From Anaspis maculata (taxonomy: Eukaryota > Arthropoda > Insecta > Coleoptera > Scraptiidae): a stretch of DNA of 64,000 nt. The notes under the pieces are model-generated. The model was not told the origin of the DNA and ran no database searches. It saw only the letters and a program-made list of their open reading frames with translations. Position numbers and translations under genes: made by a program. Shown here piece by piece: positions 22,101-28,224 of the stretch. The stretch's first letter is position 1, and the number at the start of each line of letters is the position of its first letter. The stretch covers positions 38,029,745 through 38,093,744 of the forward strand of contig OX421962.1 of assembly GCA_949128115.1 (NCBI GenBank). Reading direction: 5' to 3'.

Positions 22101-22666
22101 CGTACGCACCGTTACCTGATTCCCCCGCCAATATGTGCCTTATGGCTGTGAGATCGTACGACACAGTGGTGTTGGACGTTTTGAACAAAAGCGGCCCACA
22201 TGCCGCCGCCTTGGCGACTTTGCATGCTGAGATGCAAAGTCAGGCCGAATCCCAACCGGCTATGACAGACTTCGAGCTGAACCAGCTTTGCGTTTGCAAA
22301 CAAACCGAGAGTGGAATTTGGAGGCGCGGTTACATCCACAGCGTCGACAATGTCCGGTGCGGTTTCGTGCTGGCGTACCTCGTCGATTTGGGGGTCGTGG
22401 ACATGGTGGATTGCGAGTCCGTCAGAGCTATGAACCCGCAATGGCTTCACGTTCCTGTATCCAACTACTTGGCAAGAATCGACATCAGGCTAATAGACCA
22501 CTCGCAGCAAACGGTCGATTTTGTGATACACCAGCTGAACAGCATTGTTAAAAAATCCCTGCACGTGAGGATTACGTCCAGGGATCCCCTCCACGTTCAC
22601 TTGTTTGAAAATAACCAGTTGTGTTATCAGAAGTTGCTGGACTACAACATTTTGGCATTGGCGTAA
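789..22666 (+). CDS. RNF17: RNF17/Qin-like multi-Tudor protein, 3' part of gene (14 exons in window)
   Basis: Joining 14 exons (789-1114, 1321-1547, 3493-3756, 4030-4180, 6068-6193, 6255-6390, 7564-7686, 7743-8015, 8120-8352, 14125-14413, 14761-15117, 17277-17780, 17860-18149, 21760-22666) gives 4206 nt, 1401 residues and a TAA, with every junction in phase and GT-AG. The product begins with a helical, probably coiled-coil stretch and then has five extended Tudor repeats (about residues 195-390, 420-620, 680-880, 960-1140, 1190-1400). Five Tudor domains after a coiled coil is the layout of vertebrate RNF17 and fly Qin, germ-line piRNA-pathway scaffolds that bind dimethyl-arginine on PIWI proteins. 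The RING and B-box expected upstream are not in the window, since exon 789 starts in phase 0 with no initiator. Another multi-Tudor family member cannot be fully excluded. Exon structure is seen; family is inferred. Confidence 0.82.
1321..1547 (+). CDS. RNF17: Tudor gene exon 2: linker before first Tudor domain
   Basis: Acceptor TTCTATAG at 1313-1320, donor GTAAAT at 1548. The single leading G completes a Gln codon from the previous exon. It starts FLPNETFDRIEDCFEL and ends in a Pro/Gln/Arg-rich low-complexity linker. A second in-phase donor, GTAAGC at 1533, would shorten the exon by 15 bases, so the 3' boundary has two candidates. Confidence 0.8.
1679..2072. repeat. Two-copy tandem duplication, period about 187 bp
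   Basis: Copy 1 (1679-1864) and copy 2 (1866-2072) both begin TTTATCCAAT and end TTGAATAATATAC. Each holds the pair GCGGGTAATG / CATTACCCGC in inverted orientation. Copy 2 has an extra insert of about 20 bases containing GACACTCGCCAAGACTCGTG. A shorter relative lies at 59267-59412. Confidence 0.85.
2131..3093. mobile_element. Palindromic MITE-like element in intron 2
   Basis: The left end TAGGTTATAGTAGCAATAAT is mirrored by ATTATTGCTACTATAACCTG at the right end. The arms stay complementary for more than 200 bases (CCAAAACGCTTCCTA, TAACTCTCAGGTCAT). A further partial copy of the arm lies near 2610-2790, so the element is itself composite. No transposase frame is present. Confidence 0.85.
3180..3410. 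repeat. Remnant of a palindromic repeat next to exon 3
   Basis: It contains GTTACAGGCCTTCAAAGT, AGCCGATTTTGCCCAAATGT and CAGTGGCGTAGATAGTGGGG. The same three phrases recur in other palindromic elements of this window, but no matching second arm is seen here. Confidence 0.5.
3493..3756 (+). CDS. RNF17: Tudor gene exon 3: N-terminal half of Tudor 1
   Basis: Acceptor TTTTGTTCACAG ends at 3492, donor GTAAGC at 3757, phase 1 in and out. After a Gln-rich stretch it reads CAVITHLNDVNSFFCQ, the usual lead-in strand of an extended Tudor domain (hydrophobic-V-x-H/N-x-x-x-x-x-FFCQ), and it runs directly into the barrel in the next exon. A remnant of a palindromic repeat sits less than 100 bases upstream of the acceptor. 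Confidence 0.88.
4030..4180 (+). CDS. RNF17: Tudor gene exon 4: Tudor 1 barrel
   Basis: Acceptor TTCACACAG ends at 4029, donor GTGAGT at 4181. It encodes VYASLYTCKNQSQWRRAKL followed by LYNVFYLDYGNTQLV. This is the most canonical Tudor core of the protein, with the DYGN motif at the end of the barrel that normally contributes to the methyl-arginine cage. Confidence 0.92.
4535..5950. mobile_element. Long near-perfect palindrome (about 1.4 kb) in intron 4
   Basis: The left arm (from about 4535) and right arm (to about 5950) are reverse complements over roughly 650 bases, folding around 5230. Examples are TTTGCAAAAGGTCGCGGAGA against TCTCCGCGACCTTTTGCAAG, and AACACCTGAAAATAGTCGTA against ACGACCATTTTCAGGTGTT. 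There is no transposase. The element ends about 120 bases before exon 5. Confidence 0.85.
6068..6193 (+). CDS. RNF17: Tudor gene exon 5: Tudor 1 extension
   Basis: Acceptor TTATTTAG ends at 6067, donor GTAAGT at 6194. The first base completes Lys. It reads LKTISLQLADRAPYAFECKL, matching the part of extended Tudor repeats where the linker re-enters the nuclease-like fold (P-x-A-x-x-C-x-L). It lies about 120 bases downstream of a 1.4-kb intronic palindrome. Confidence 0.88.
6255..6390 (+). CDS. RNF17: Tudor gene exon 6: end of Tudor 1 extension
   Basis: Acceptor TTATTTTAG ends at 6254, donor GTAAGT at 6391. The intron before it is only 61 bases. It encodes EKELFIKFIKNTNKVDEV and the strand DVLVANSNGDFVSIIDIM, typical of the C-terminal part of an extended Tudor repeat. 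Ends in phase 0. Confidence 0.87.
6434..6570. mobile_element. Decayed GGTTCCACC-type MITE
   Basis: It shares CAAACTTTTAT, AACTTCATCACTCT, ATAGTAACTAAGC and GCATAGCAACTATCAGCGTG with the fuller copies at 19811-19960 and 34211-34358. Both ends are eroded. Confidence 0.6.
7095..7275 (+). repeat. Dispersed repeat, copy 1
   Basis: It runs from TGTAATTTGTTGTTAATTTT through AAGGCTACGAGCC and ACACGTTGG to CATTCATCTGTTTG. The same order of blocks occurs in reverse at 45653-45805. The family is not recognised. Confidence 0.6.
7564..7686 (+). CDS. RNF17: Tudor gene exon 7: start of Tudor 2
   Basis: This small exon has no ATG-led open frame of useful length. Acceptor CTTTTCAG ends at 7563, donor GTATGT at 7687, exactly 41 codons in phase 0. 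It encodes FLVGQVDSVVVSHVEDPHSI, the conserved lead-in strand of a Tudor repeat (VVVSHVEDP). The frame joins cleanly to exons on both sides. Confidence 0.86.
7743..8015 (+). CDS. RNF17: Tudor gene exon 8: Tudor 2 barrel
   Basis: Acceptor ATTTCAG ends at 7742, donor GTGAGT at 8016, 91 codons in phase 0. It contains VVVRHFDRVHGEWHRAHVVS and AHVYFVDWGVTQKV. The barrel is clear, but the usual DYGN is DWGV here, so the Asn is lost and the Tyr replaced by Trp; binding to methyl-arginine may be altered. Confidence 0.92.
8120..8352 (+). CDS. RNF17: Tudor gene exon 9: Tudor 2 extension
   Basis: Acceptor TTTTCCACAG ends at 8119, donor GTAAGT at 8353, phase out 2. It encodes AIVVKLADIEPPNNEISWPE, a helix (ATEFLKKHLAN) and the strand MVVNTRDPLAVALFQ, the standard order in an extended Tudor repeat. 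The following intron (8353-14124) is the longest of this gene in the window and is full of repeats. Confidence 0.9.
8949..9188. mobile_element. Short MITE pair with AGCTGTATTACACTACAC ends
   Basis: AGCTGTATTACACTACAC at 8949 is mirrored by GTGTAGTGTAATACAGCT ending at 9084. A third copy of the end (GTGTAGTGTTGTAATACAGCT, one base longer) stops at 9188. The stretch between holds three tandem copies of ACAATTTCTTGT-like units. Confidence 0.75.
10282..11418. mobile_element. Palindromic element, about 1.1 kb, in the long intron 9
   Basis: The left arm GAAGCCGCACATTTTACAGT and the right arm ACTGTAAAATGTGCGGCTTC are exact mirrors, and complementarity continues for about 160 bases (GCGATTTACTTACGTTAACT). 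The central 800 bases are not complementary and hold no recognisable gene. Confidence 0.8.
11438..12992. mobile_element. Composite CAGGGTG-ended element with nested insertions
   Basis: It starts CAGGGTGATTCAAAAGTGTC beside TA and ends CACCCTG beside TATA. Its arms match those of the element at 16278-16986, but here they are interrupted by an insert of about 300 bases (11600-11897) and by a whole second MITE (12020-12720). Confidence 0.75.
12020..12720. mobile_element. Palindromic MITE with CAGGGTGTTCACGAT ends, inserted in the preceding element
   Basis: The left end CAGGGTGTTCACGATGAAAT is mirrored by ATTTTATCGTGAACACCTG at the right end, with TA at both borders. The related copy near 16550 has no such insert, which gives the pre-insertion state and supports a TA target duplication of Tc1/mariner type. 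Confidence 0.8.
13135..13509 (-). CDS. Unrecognised ORF with signal peptide, nested in Tudor-gene intron 9
   Basis: This is an uninterrupted 124-codon minus-strand frame. It begins MKLCTWIVFLFSTIVAHASA, a good secretory signal (basic n-region, hydrophobic core, small residues before a likely cut near ASA). It continues with a Cys-containing region (SPKCVRFQNSFAFCLKRALE, then ALKRFGASCHHFE). GC is higher than in the flanks, as in true exons here. The C-x9-CLKxxALxxL pattern faintly recalls insect Osiris proteins, but the later hydrophobic region of that family is absent. It could be a small secreted-protein gene, a decayed fragment or chance; I cannot tell. Confidence 0.4.
   Translation of the reverse strand: MKLCTWIVFLFSTIVAHASARAVHTISNGTKTDLDSDGREPDSQYLYHLHGESSGLRHFFYRFLYAVHVVVQQLSFRTRSTNNLLSSPKCVRFQNSFAFCLKRALEALKRFGASCHHFEVVQIG
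14125..14413 (+). CDS. RNF17: Tudor gene exon 10: linker and start of Tudor 3
   Basis: The acceptor is GATCTGTAG ending at 14124; a second in-phase AG at 14129-14130 would remove two codons. Donor GTATGG at 14414, phase out 0. It encodes an acidic, helical linker (NWLQNQVQDRINEEHLHTQL) and then WQQVTVVRADNPSAIHIKFS, the lead-in strand of the third Tudor repeat. Confidence 0.85.
14761..15117 (+). CDS. RNF17: Tudor gene exon 11: Tudor 3 barrel and extension
   Basis: Acceptor AATTCCAG ends at 14760, donor GTAACT at 15118, 119 codons in phase 0. The barrel reads HCVVWDAQNNNFVRGRIVHA and VHLFDQVRDVVVL. The D-Y-G-N segment is replaced by FDQV, so this repeat looks like a degenerate, probably structural Tudor. 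The extension KCHLANVKPAGDSGKWSQSA follows. Confidence 0.88.
15138..15297. mobile_element. Small hairpin MITE just after exon 11
   Basis: ATGGCGTTTTCCACTTTGAA is mirrored by TTTCAAAGTGAAAAACGCCAT about 130 bases later. It begins about 20 bases beyond the exon 11 donor. Confidence 0.7.
15342..16071. mobile_element. Palindromic element in intron 11
   Basis: The left arm AGAAGTCAACTCACTCC... and right arm ...AAGTTGACTTCT mirror each other through TATCTAAAATGCAT / ATGCATTTTAGATA and GCTCAAATTTTGCATAG / GTGCAAAATTTGAGC. Two G- or C-homopolymer runs (15541-15550, 15833-15843) lie in mirrored positions. Confidence 0.8.
16278..16986. mobile_element. CAGGGTG-ended palindromic MITE in intron 11
   Basis: The left end CAGGGTGATTCAAAAGTGTC is mirrored by GACACTTTTGAATCACCCTG, both next to TA. 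It holds an inner CAGGGTGAGTCATGA...ATGATTCACCCTG unit (16515-16694). It serves as the uninterrupted counterpart of 11438-12992. Confidence 0.85.
17277..17780 (+). CDS. RNF17: Tudor gene exon 12: end of Tudor 3, low-complexity linker, start of Tudor 4
   Basis: Acceptor CATTTTCAG ends at 17276, donor GTAAAG at 17781, 168 codons in phase 0. It starts VPGEIAPGSKSMPVLMWYEK, ends repeat 3 with NYICVNKALVEAGLA, then has a Ser/Asp/Glu-rich linker of about 70 residues. It then opens repeat 4 (FKAVLTYIDDEPMLSVCDM). GC and codon use are clearly higher than in flanking intron DNA. Confidence 0.92.
17860..18149 (+). CDS. RNF17: Tudor gene exon 13: Tudor 4 barrel
   Basis: Acceptor TTTCTTTCAG ends at 17859, donor GTACGT at 18150, phase out 2. 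The barrel is CTIHFDGKWYRGRVIADAAP and AAVMIDFGSDHMIPRQDLY. DFGS stands for the usual DYGN. It continues into LPPFVNSIRLYDVVS, where the extension begins. Confidence 0.9.
18304..18670. mobile_element. Nested small hairpin MITEs in intron 13
   Basis: The outer pair is AATAACATATTGCATAT (18327-18343) with ATATGCAATATGTTAT (18632-18647). Inside, 18402-18531 is another mirror pair, TAGTATTAATAAAAAATTAG with TATTTTTTATTAAATACTA. Confidence 0.6.
19811..19960. mobile_element. GGTTCCACC-type MITE, about 150 bp
   Basis: It opens ACCTCGAGTTCCACCAA and closes TTGGTGGAACCCGGGGTTA. Inside are ATAGTAACTAAGCAACTGG and GGTGCATAGCAACTATCAGC, shared almost base for base with 34211-34358. Confidence 0.85.
20741..20790 (+). 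repeat. Two tandem copies of a 24-bp unit
   Basis: CTACATTGGCATGATAGTAC begins at 20741 and again at 20765, a recent-looking short duplication. Confidence 0.85.
21760..22666 (+). CDS. RNF17: Tudor gene exon 14: end of Tudor 4, Tudor 5 and stop
   Basis: Acceptor GTCCTTCCAG ends at 21759; one base completes Arg and the frame runs 302 codons to TAA at 22664-22666. It finishes repeat 4 (WLAEDIDRLIAAASDTVTVH), has an acidic linker (EDEEEKETDESELTD), and then a fifth repeat with MCLMAVRSYDTVVLDVL, GIWRRGYIHSV and LAYLVDLGVVDMV, ending with LHVHLFENNQLC. Repeat 5 also lacks DYGN (VDLGV). It is the largest exon of the gene. Confidence 0.93.
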
Positions 22667-22762
22667 CTTTTTGTTCATTTTTTTTTGTATTTAGTATTGT
22701 AAGTATGTTTAATCGTTACATGTTCAGTTTCGTTACATTTTTGTAGTTCTAAAACTTGAGGA

Positions 22763-22768
22763 AATAAA
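22763..22768 (+). terminator. Polyadenylation signal of the Tudor gene
   Basis: AATAAA lies 97 bases after the TAA stop and is followed by a T-rich stretch (TTATTCTTTTTTACAG). This gives a short 3' UTR of about 120 bases. Confidence 0.7.
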
Positions 22769-22864
22769 GTTATTCTTTTTTACAGTAATCTGTATACTTG
22801 TTTTTTTATAATAGGATGTGGGGTAGGTATAGTTTAACAGAAAAATAATCTTTTAATTTAAACA

Positions 22865-22965
22865 CGCTGATAGTTTTGCTACGCACCAGCTAACAGCATG
22901 GCCAGTTGCTTGGTTCCTATGAGAGTGATTCATTTGTTGAAAGTTTGGTGGAACCGGAGGTTACA
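22865..22965. mobile_element. Partial GGTTCCACC-type MITE, reverse orientation
   Basis: The reverse complement matches the left two thirds of the family (GGTTCCACCAAACTTT, AAGCAACTGGCCAT, TAGCAAAACTATCAGC). It ends GGTGGAACCGGAGGTTA and starts about 100 bases after the Tudor-gene polyadenylation signal. Confidence 0.65.
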
Positions 22966-23498
22966 GTCGTACATCTTGTTGGCGTTTCGCAGCGCCCCCT
23001 TGGTAGTTGAAATCGCGAATTTAACTGATGCACCAAATGCGGCACGCGCGAATAGTATCAACACTAGACGGTTTTTGTCGCGATCGTGGATCAATCAAGC
23101 GGAAGTGTGGCTGTCAAATTAGATAACGAGCTGTTTCTCACACAGGGGGTCCGTCCATCCTTAATAATTCTTTCATAGAGGCCTCTTTGTTTGGAAAACT
23201 AAAAAAAAAAAACAAGCAAGGGTTTTGATTGGTTTTATAGTTGCAAAATGTCTACAACATCATAATATTTTCGGTTATACCTACGGATGTTCCATTTTTT
23301 TCAGGGGAAGCAAAAATGCATTTTCATGAATGCTACCAATACAGGTTTCCTCAAAAAAGAGATGGGGAATCCGCGATTCTGCGCAGCTGTTTTCGGCACG
23401 TTTTGCGTACAGTGTGCCATGAGTGATGGCGCCATTTGTATTCACATTGCTCCGCCGTGTTAAAAGTGCCTTTTATTTTTTGAATTTTGAAGTGAACC

Positions 23499-23658
23499 AT
23501 GCTGAAAAAGTCGCTAAAAAATATAACGAACTTCTCAATGAATATTGCGAATGAATATTCCGCAGAGAAGAATTTGCCAGAGAGGCATTTGATGTCCGTA
23601 TACAACTATTTTTGTAACGGATATATCAACGATATATGGACGTGCGCAGAAAGCACAG
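23499..23658 (+). CDS. Possible first coding exon of an unknown gene
   Basis: An ATG-led frame of 53 codons (MLKKSLKNITNFSMNIANEY ... DIWTCAEST) ends exactly at a strong donor, G|GTGAGTG. A possible acceptor TTTGCAG at 23725-23731 would add about 13 codons and a TAA, giving a protein of about 66 residues. The upstream 120 bases are GC-richer and contain GATGGCGCCATTT, which could be a promoter or 5' UTR. No family is recognised and no later exon is evident. Confidence 0.25.
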
Positions 23659-24781
23659 GTGAGTGCGTGTCCCAGGTCCCAGTTTTAATATTTTTTTGTG
23701 GTGTATTATAGCCATCATTATAAATTTGCAGTGTTTGATGCAACATTGTGGCCAAGTGTACCCTTGAATTAATAATAATTAATGAACTAAGCAGGAACGC
23801 TACTGTAACGCTGAAGGGCTTTGGGTTCTTTTTACTTCTTCGAGTGTCACGTCGTACTTTATGGATCCATGCTTAGGGACACATTCGCTGAATAACTTGT
23901 GGACTTGCATAGTGGCACACAACATTTATTTTCCATAAATACTTGCGAAAACTGTATAAATATTAAATACCAATAATAACACCATCAAAACACATGTTCG
24001 GCTTATGGAATCAGGGCAATGTTGGCACACTAGGACTGCGACGATTTACTGCGCAATCGAACGTGACGTCACGGGCCAGAAAGAGACGCTCAATTTAGGA
24101 AACCTGTATTAGAAATTGAAATGTTGAAATTTTGACACCCTCAAGCTCCTTGCCCTCAAGGTTTATCTTCAGGTTTATTTTGAAGAATAAAGAATCGTAG
24201 TCGCCTTGGTATTTGGAATTGAGGCCACATTATTTAGATGGTCGCAATCCTGTTACGAGATATTTATAATAATAAGATATATTTGAGACCGTTTCATACA
24301 GCAAAAAAAAACAATCTATTGCTTAGAAGGTAGGCGAAGTCGCGAAGTGTCACTTTTACTTGTCGAATATTTCTGTTTTTAGCAGCTGGAATTTCCACTT
24401 ACTGCGCAATCGACGTTTCCAATTTCGAAGGAGACCACAACACAAAATACAAGTTGGTCTCAGATGAAAGAGTTGAAAAAACTAGAACGATTGTCGATTG
24501 CACAGAGTCTTGTAAATTTACTTATGTCGTGGCAGGCGCTGCGGTTATAATTAACAACGAGAATGACGTCAGAGGGGACATTTTCACGGGCTACCTATAG
24601 CTACTCACGGGCATACCTGTACCTGATTCCGTTGCCGATGAGACGACGACGGTTTCAAGCCTGCCATAATTATTACTGATTGTTTGAAGACATTGACGTT
24701 TGTCAAAACGACAATAGCAATAACAAGACCATGGGAACGTGATAGGTGAAAATCGGAGGTGAAACACCTTTTATACTAAAC

Positions 24782-24827
24782 CAAGGGTCATGGAGGGTAT
24801 ATAATGCCCTCCATGCCAAGGGTGAAA
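24782..24827. repeat. Small perfect-arm hairpin
   Basis: CATGGAGGGTATATAATGCCCTCCATG folds on itself within flanking CCAAGGGT copies. Its origin is not clear. Confidence 0.6.
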
Positions 24828-25257
24828 ATATTTTCCCAAGTGACATCACGATAATACTTTCAAAACGTTTTATCGGCTGATCGGACTCGTCTAGAAAACT
24901 TAAGAAAACAGAGCGGTATTATTTCATGGTCATTCTTTGACGTGCATGATGTTCGTTCTGACAAATGTGGTGGAATATTACTGGAGAAGTAGAGTAGGAG
25001 AACGTTCCTTTTATCATCTGAACTGAGAATTCTCACTCCAATTGCTAGTTGTGCTCTTCCCCCTCATGCAATTCTCGTTCTTTCTCTCTCTATCTGAGGT
25101 AAGATTATCTGAGATTTCGTGTAAAAGGAATACAGCTTAAATATATATAAGATATATATAGACCATTTCCACTGACGTCACGTAGCTCCGTCAGTCAGAT
25201 GTGCGTTATCTGTCACGGGGCACGTGGGCCACGTCAGTCATGTGCGTAAGTCAGATT

Positions 25258-25440
25258 AAATAAAAATAAATAAATGTTTTTCTCCTTATCGGCTTTTTCT
25301 CGCCATAGGAGTTTGCCCGTTTATTTATTAGATTTATAAACTTAGAAAAGTGCAAATTTCGGACAATCCAACACCCAGACTCACCAGGAATCAAACCCGG
25401 GACTTCCGCGTCGCAGGCAGCCACTCGACCGCCTGCGCCA
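25258..25440 (-). mobile_element. tRNA-derived SINE with intact target duplication
   Basis: On the minus strand, box A TGGCGCAGGCGG and box B GGTTTGATTCC lie at the 5' end, about 40 bases apart, as in a tRNA promoter. A body with GGCGAGAAAAAGCCGATAAG follows, then an ATTT-type tail. CATGTGCGTAAGTCAGATT occurs at 25239-25257 and again at 25439-25457, a 19-bp direct repeat typical of LINE-driven insertion. Its tail is shared with the copy near 47393. Confidence 0.9.
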
Positions 25441-27802
25441 TGTGCGTAAGTCAGATTGGTAGTATGTCAATCTGTCAGTCGGTGTCGGTGTGAAAGTCAC
25501 TGGTGTCCCAAAGTTTTGACAAACTGGCACGTGGCACTTGAGGTCGCGGGAACAAAAATGGCTGCCTAAAGATGAGTATATGGTATGATGTTATCTTCAC
25601 TATAGTACTTGGTAATATAATTTTCTTTGGTTGTAATAAATACAAGGATAAACTATCGAAGAATTGTCGCTGTATTAAAAAAAATTAATGCGCTGAACTC
25701 AAGATTTGGCTGAGTAATAAGTAAAAACGAGCAAATTTCTACTGCGCTACCTTGGCACCCCCCAATGCGCAAACGCGGGCAAGAAGCTGCCAAGAGGCGC
25801 TTCGTTCTCGGCTTTGTTGTGCCGGCGTGCCTGCAACGTTGCCATAGCGGGTGCCAGGGTGACGGTTATGTTCCCGCGACCTATAGTTGGCATCATGTTG
25901 ACGTTGCCCCGAACCAGCCGTTCGACACGTGCGTGTGACGTCATGTGGAAATGGTCTATTGCGCTTTTGAGCTGGTACACAATAGAACTCCGGTGGATCA
26001 CAATGAAACACAAGTAGACAAAAAACAAGAAGTTTTCCATCAATTTCTAGATAGGATTTAAAACCCCCTATCCTAAACCCTCTATCCAATGGTATTTTTC
26101 TTAATACTCTACAACAAAAATTGGCCGAAATAATGGTGTGGTGGAACCATATGGGTGGAACACTGTAATATCACTTTTTCCCAGACGAAGCAGAGGTAAA
26201 ACGAGCTACACGCATAAATTCGCCAGTCAATATAAAGGCAAAACACGGTAATGTACAATACATTAGTTTTTCTTCCCACTTTTGATCTCATACAGAGGCA
26301 AAAGACGTTAAATGCGCGCGTCATATGGACACAAATCACTGACGAAACAACGGCAAGACACTGTAAGCGACGTATTTTTTCTCCAAGGTGGACTTGAAGT
26401 TTGAAATTTACGTAGAACTATTCCTTACACTCTCCTTCGTCACCTACGGTCAAGTTTTGAACGGAATCTATGAAGAAATACAGTCTTGGCAAGAAATATA
26501 ACTTCAATCGCTTCTCCTGCAAAATGACATTTTTGCGAATACATTACTTTGCCAAAGTACGGCAGAGTAGATGGTGAGTAGTTTACCCTTCATTTTTTTA
26601 AATTCCTTTAGGATAAAGCCGCAGTTCTCACTTCACTATGTGGGTCACGGCAAGCAAATGCCTTGAAATTTCTTTACTAGGAGCTGTTCCTGTGAGAGAT
26701 TCTTCAATTCTTCCTTCTCTCTATACGTCTCTTCTCCTGTTCCTTTCTCTTCTAGGCGTTTCACTCTTGTTCTTCTAGAAGACTTTTTGCTGCTGCATCA
26801 TGCTAGCTTGTAGCATATGCTAGCTAAAATCTCGGCTAAAATACGAGAAGTTCTCAAAAACCTACGGAAAGTTTATAAGTTGCATCAAAAATTTGTGTAC
26901 CGTCGATATTTGTGAATATAATGCCATCAAGTTTCTGTAGCTTGTAAAAACGCATTGTGAATACATAATATAAGCAGTGTGAAGAGTTTGAGAGCCGCTA
27001 TTTGTCAATTCAACTGCGACAAGTGAGCAGATCTGGCAAAGCCGTCGCAAAAACGGCTGTTGTTGGCTGTGAAATTTGACATTTGCGTTAGAAATAATGG
27101 GTTTTTGGAAATTTTTATGGTAGATTATCAAACGTCCATAAATTGATAAATTGAAAAGCTTCCATCATGAATTGCTTCCTAGCGCGAATATACAATTTCC
27201 TGGGCTCCCGAGATGTCATCATATTATGTAGGTATAATCTCGCGTGACCGCGTGTCTAAACTTTGTTCCGCCACCTGGCTGAATGTCAATGGAAATTGCG
27301 AATAGCCACAGCCTTGATATTATTTATACCAGTAAGGTTTATAGCAGACTTCTTTTAGATAGATATAGAAACACAAAGCGTAGGTATTTATTAAATGATA
27401 AACATCTATTGAGCCAAAATATAACCACAAAATCAAAAACATTCAAAATCATGGATTTTTTGGTATCACTGGATGTATAAATGGTAAAATTTCATCGGAT
27501 AACATTGAAACAATCATCTATTTTGATTATATACAAAGTGTACATTTAAAAATAACTATATTTACGACATGAAATATCAAGAGCACTTAAGTTTCGCATC
27601 TTAAAATTTTACTTCTGCTTCCATCGAATTATCTCTTTTTTCTCTGTTTATTTAATTATAATATTATACATTGAGCTGTCTTCATTGATCATTTAATATC
27701 ATCGTTATTATTTAAAAACATCTTACAAAATAACACATAGGATTTTGGTACAAGTGGTAATCATTTTGTTCCATAGTAGGGTTCACAATATTTACATAAC
27801 AT

Positions 27803-27808
27803 TTTATT
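27803..27808 (-). terminator. Possible Fur2 polyadenylation signal
   Basis: TTTATT on the plus strand reads AATAAA on the minus strand, about 250 bases after the stop. Another copy lies at 27647-27652. The region is so AT-rich that either could be chance. Confidence 0.3.
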
Positions 27809-28053
27809 TTTTATACAATAATCTGCAATAAATTATGCGTCAAGCTTGTGTACGCCCAACTTTCGTGTTATAGTAGGTTTAATAATTATAGTAGTATAGT
27901 AGTAGTAAGAGAGGTCAAGTCGAGGGTCAAGTAGTATCAAACACAACACAGGCAATGAAGACAGTAATAATTTTTTTTTAATATTTACACTGTTGGTTGT
28001 TGCTTCTTCTATATCGGTTTTTTGTTTTTTCTCTTCGTATTAAACTAGGTTAC

Positions 28054-28224
28054 TCAACAAGCAGTCCGATCAGGTTTAGGTGTTATGAGCTTGTGGCCCT
28101 CTGAACTGTCCGAATCGCTTGAATCTCCGTCACTCACAGCCACTACATTGTAATTACAAGTTACTTTAGGCTTCTTTATGGATACCCTGCTATAGCCCCG
28201 CTGCGTCGCTTGAACGCTGTTCCT
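28054..28224 (-). CDS. Fur2: Fur2 last exon: cytoplasmic tail and stop
   Basis: Minus-strand acceptor AATTTACAG, then 56 codons and TGA at 28056-28054. The tail has GYSRV, a YxxV tyrosine signal near the membrane, and an acidic Ser cluster ([13 protein letters not shown]). In vertebrate furin, a tyrosine signal plus an acidic cluster phosphorylated by casein kinase 2 returns the enzyme to the trans-Golgi. The same role is inferred here from the arrangement, not shown. Confidence 0.9.
   Translation of the reverse strand, partial: RNSVQATQRGYSRVSIKKPKVTCNYNVVAVSDGDSSDSDSSEGHKLITPKPDRTAC

Larger units (their letters stand above)
22769..28053. other. Region between the two convergent genes
   Basis: About 5.3 kb lie between the two stop codons. 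It holds a GGTTCCACC-type MITE, one possible first exon (23499-23658), a small hairpin (24782-24827) and a SINE (25258-25440). The rest is AT-rich sequence in which I see no gene. The T-rich part below 28053 is the expected Fur2 3' UTR. Confidence 0.7.

Noticed and set aside
25739..26089. 116-codon minus-strand frame downstream of the SINE.
   Set aside because: Two minus-strand frames and one plus-strand frame are open over the same GC-richer stretch, none shows a motif, and no splice sites define an exon.
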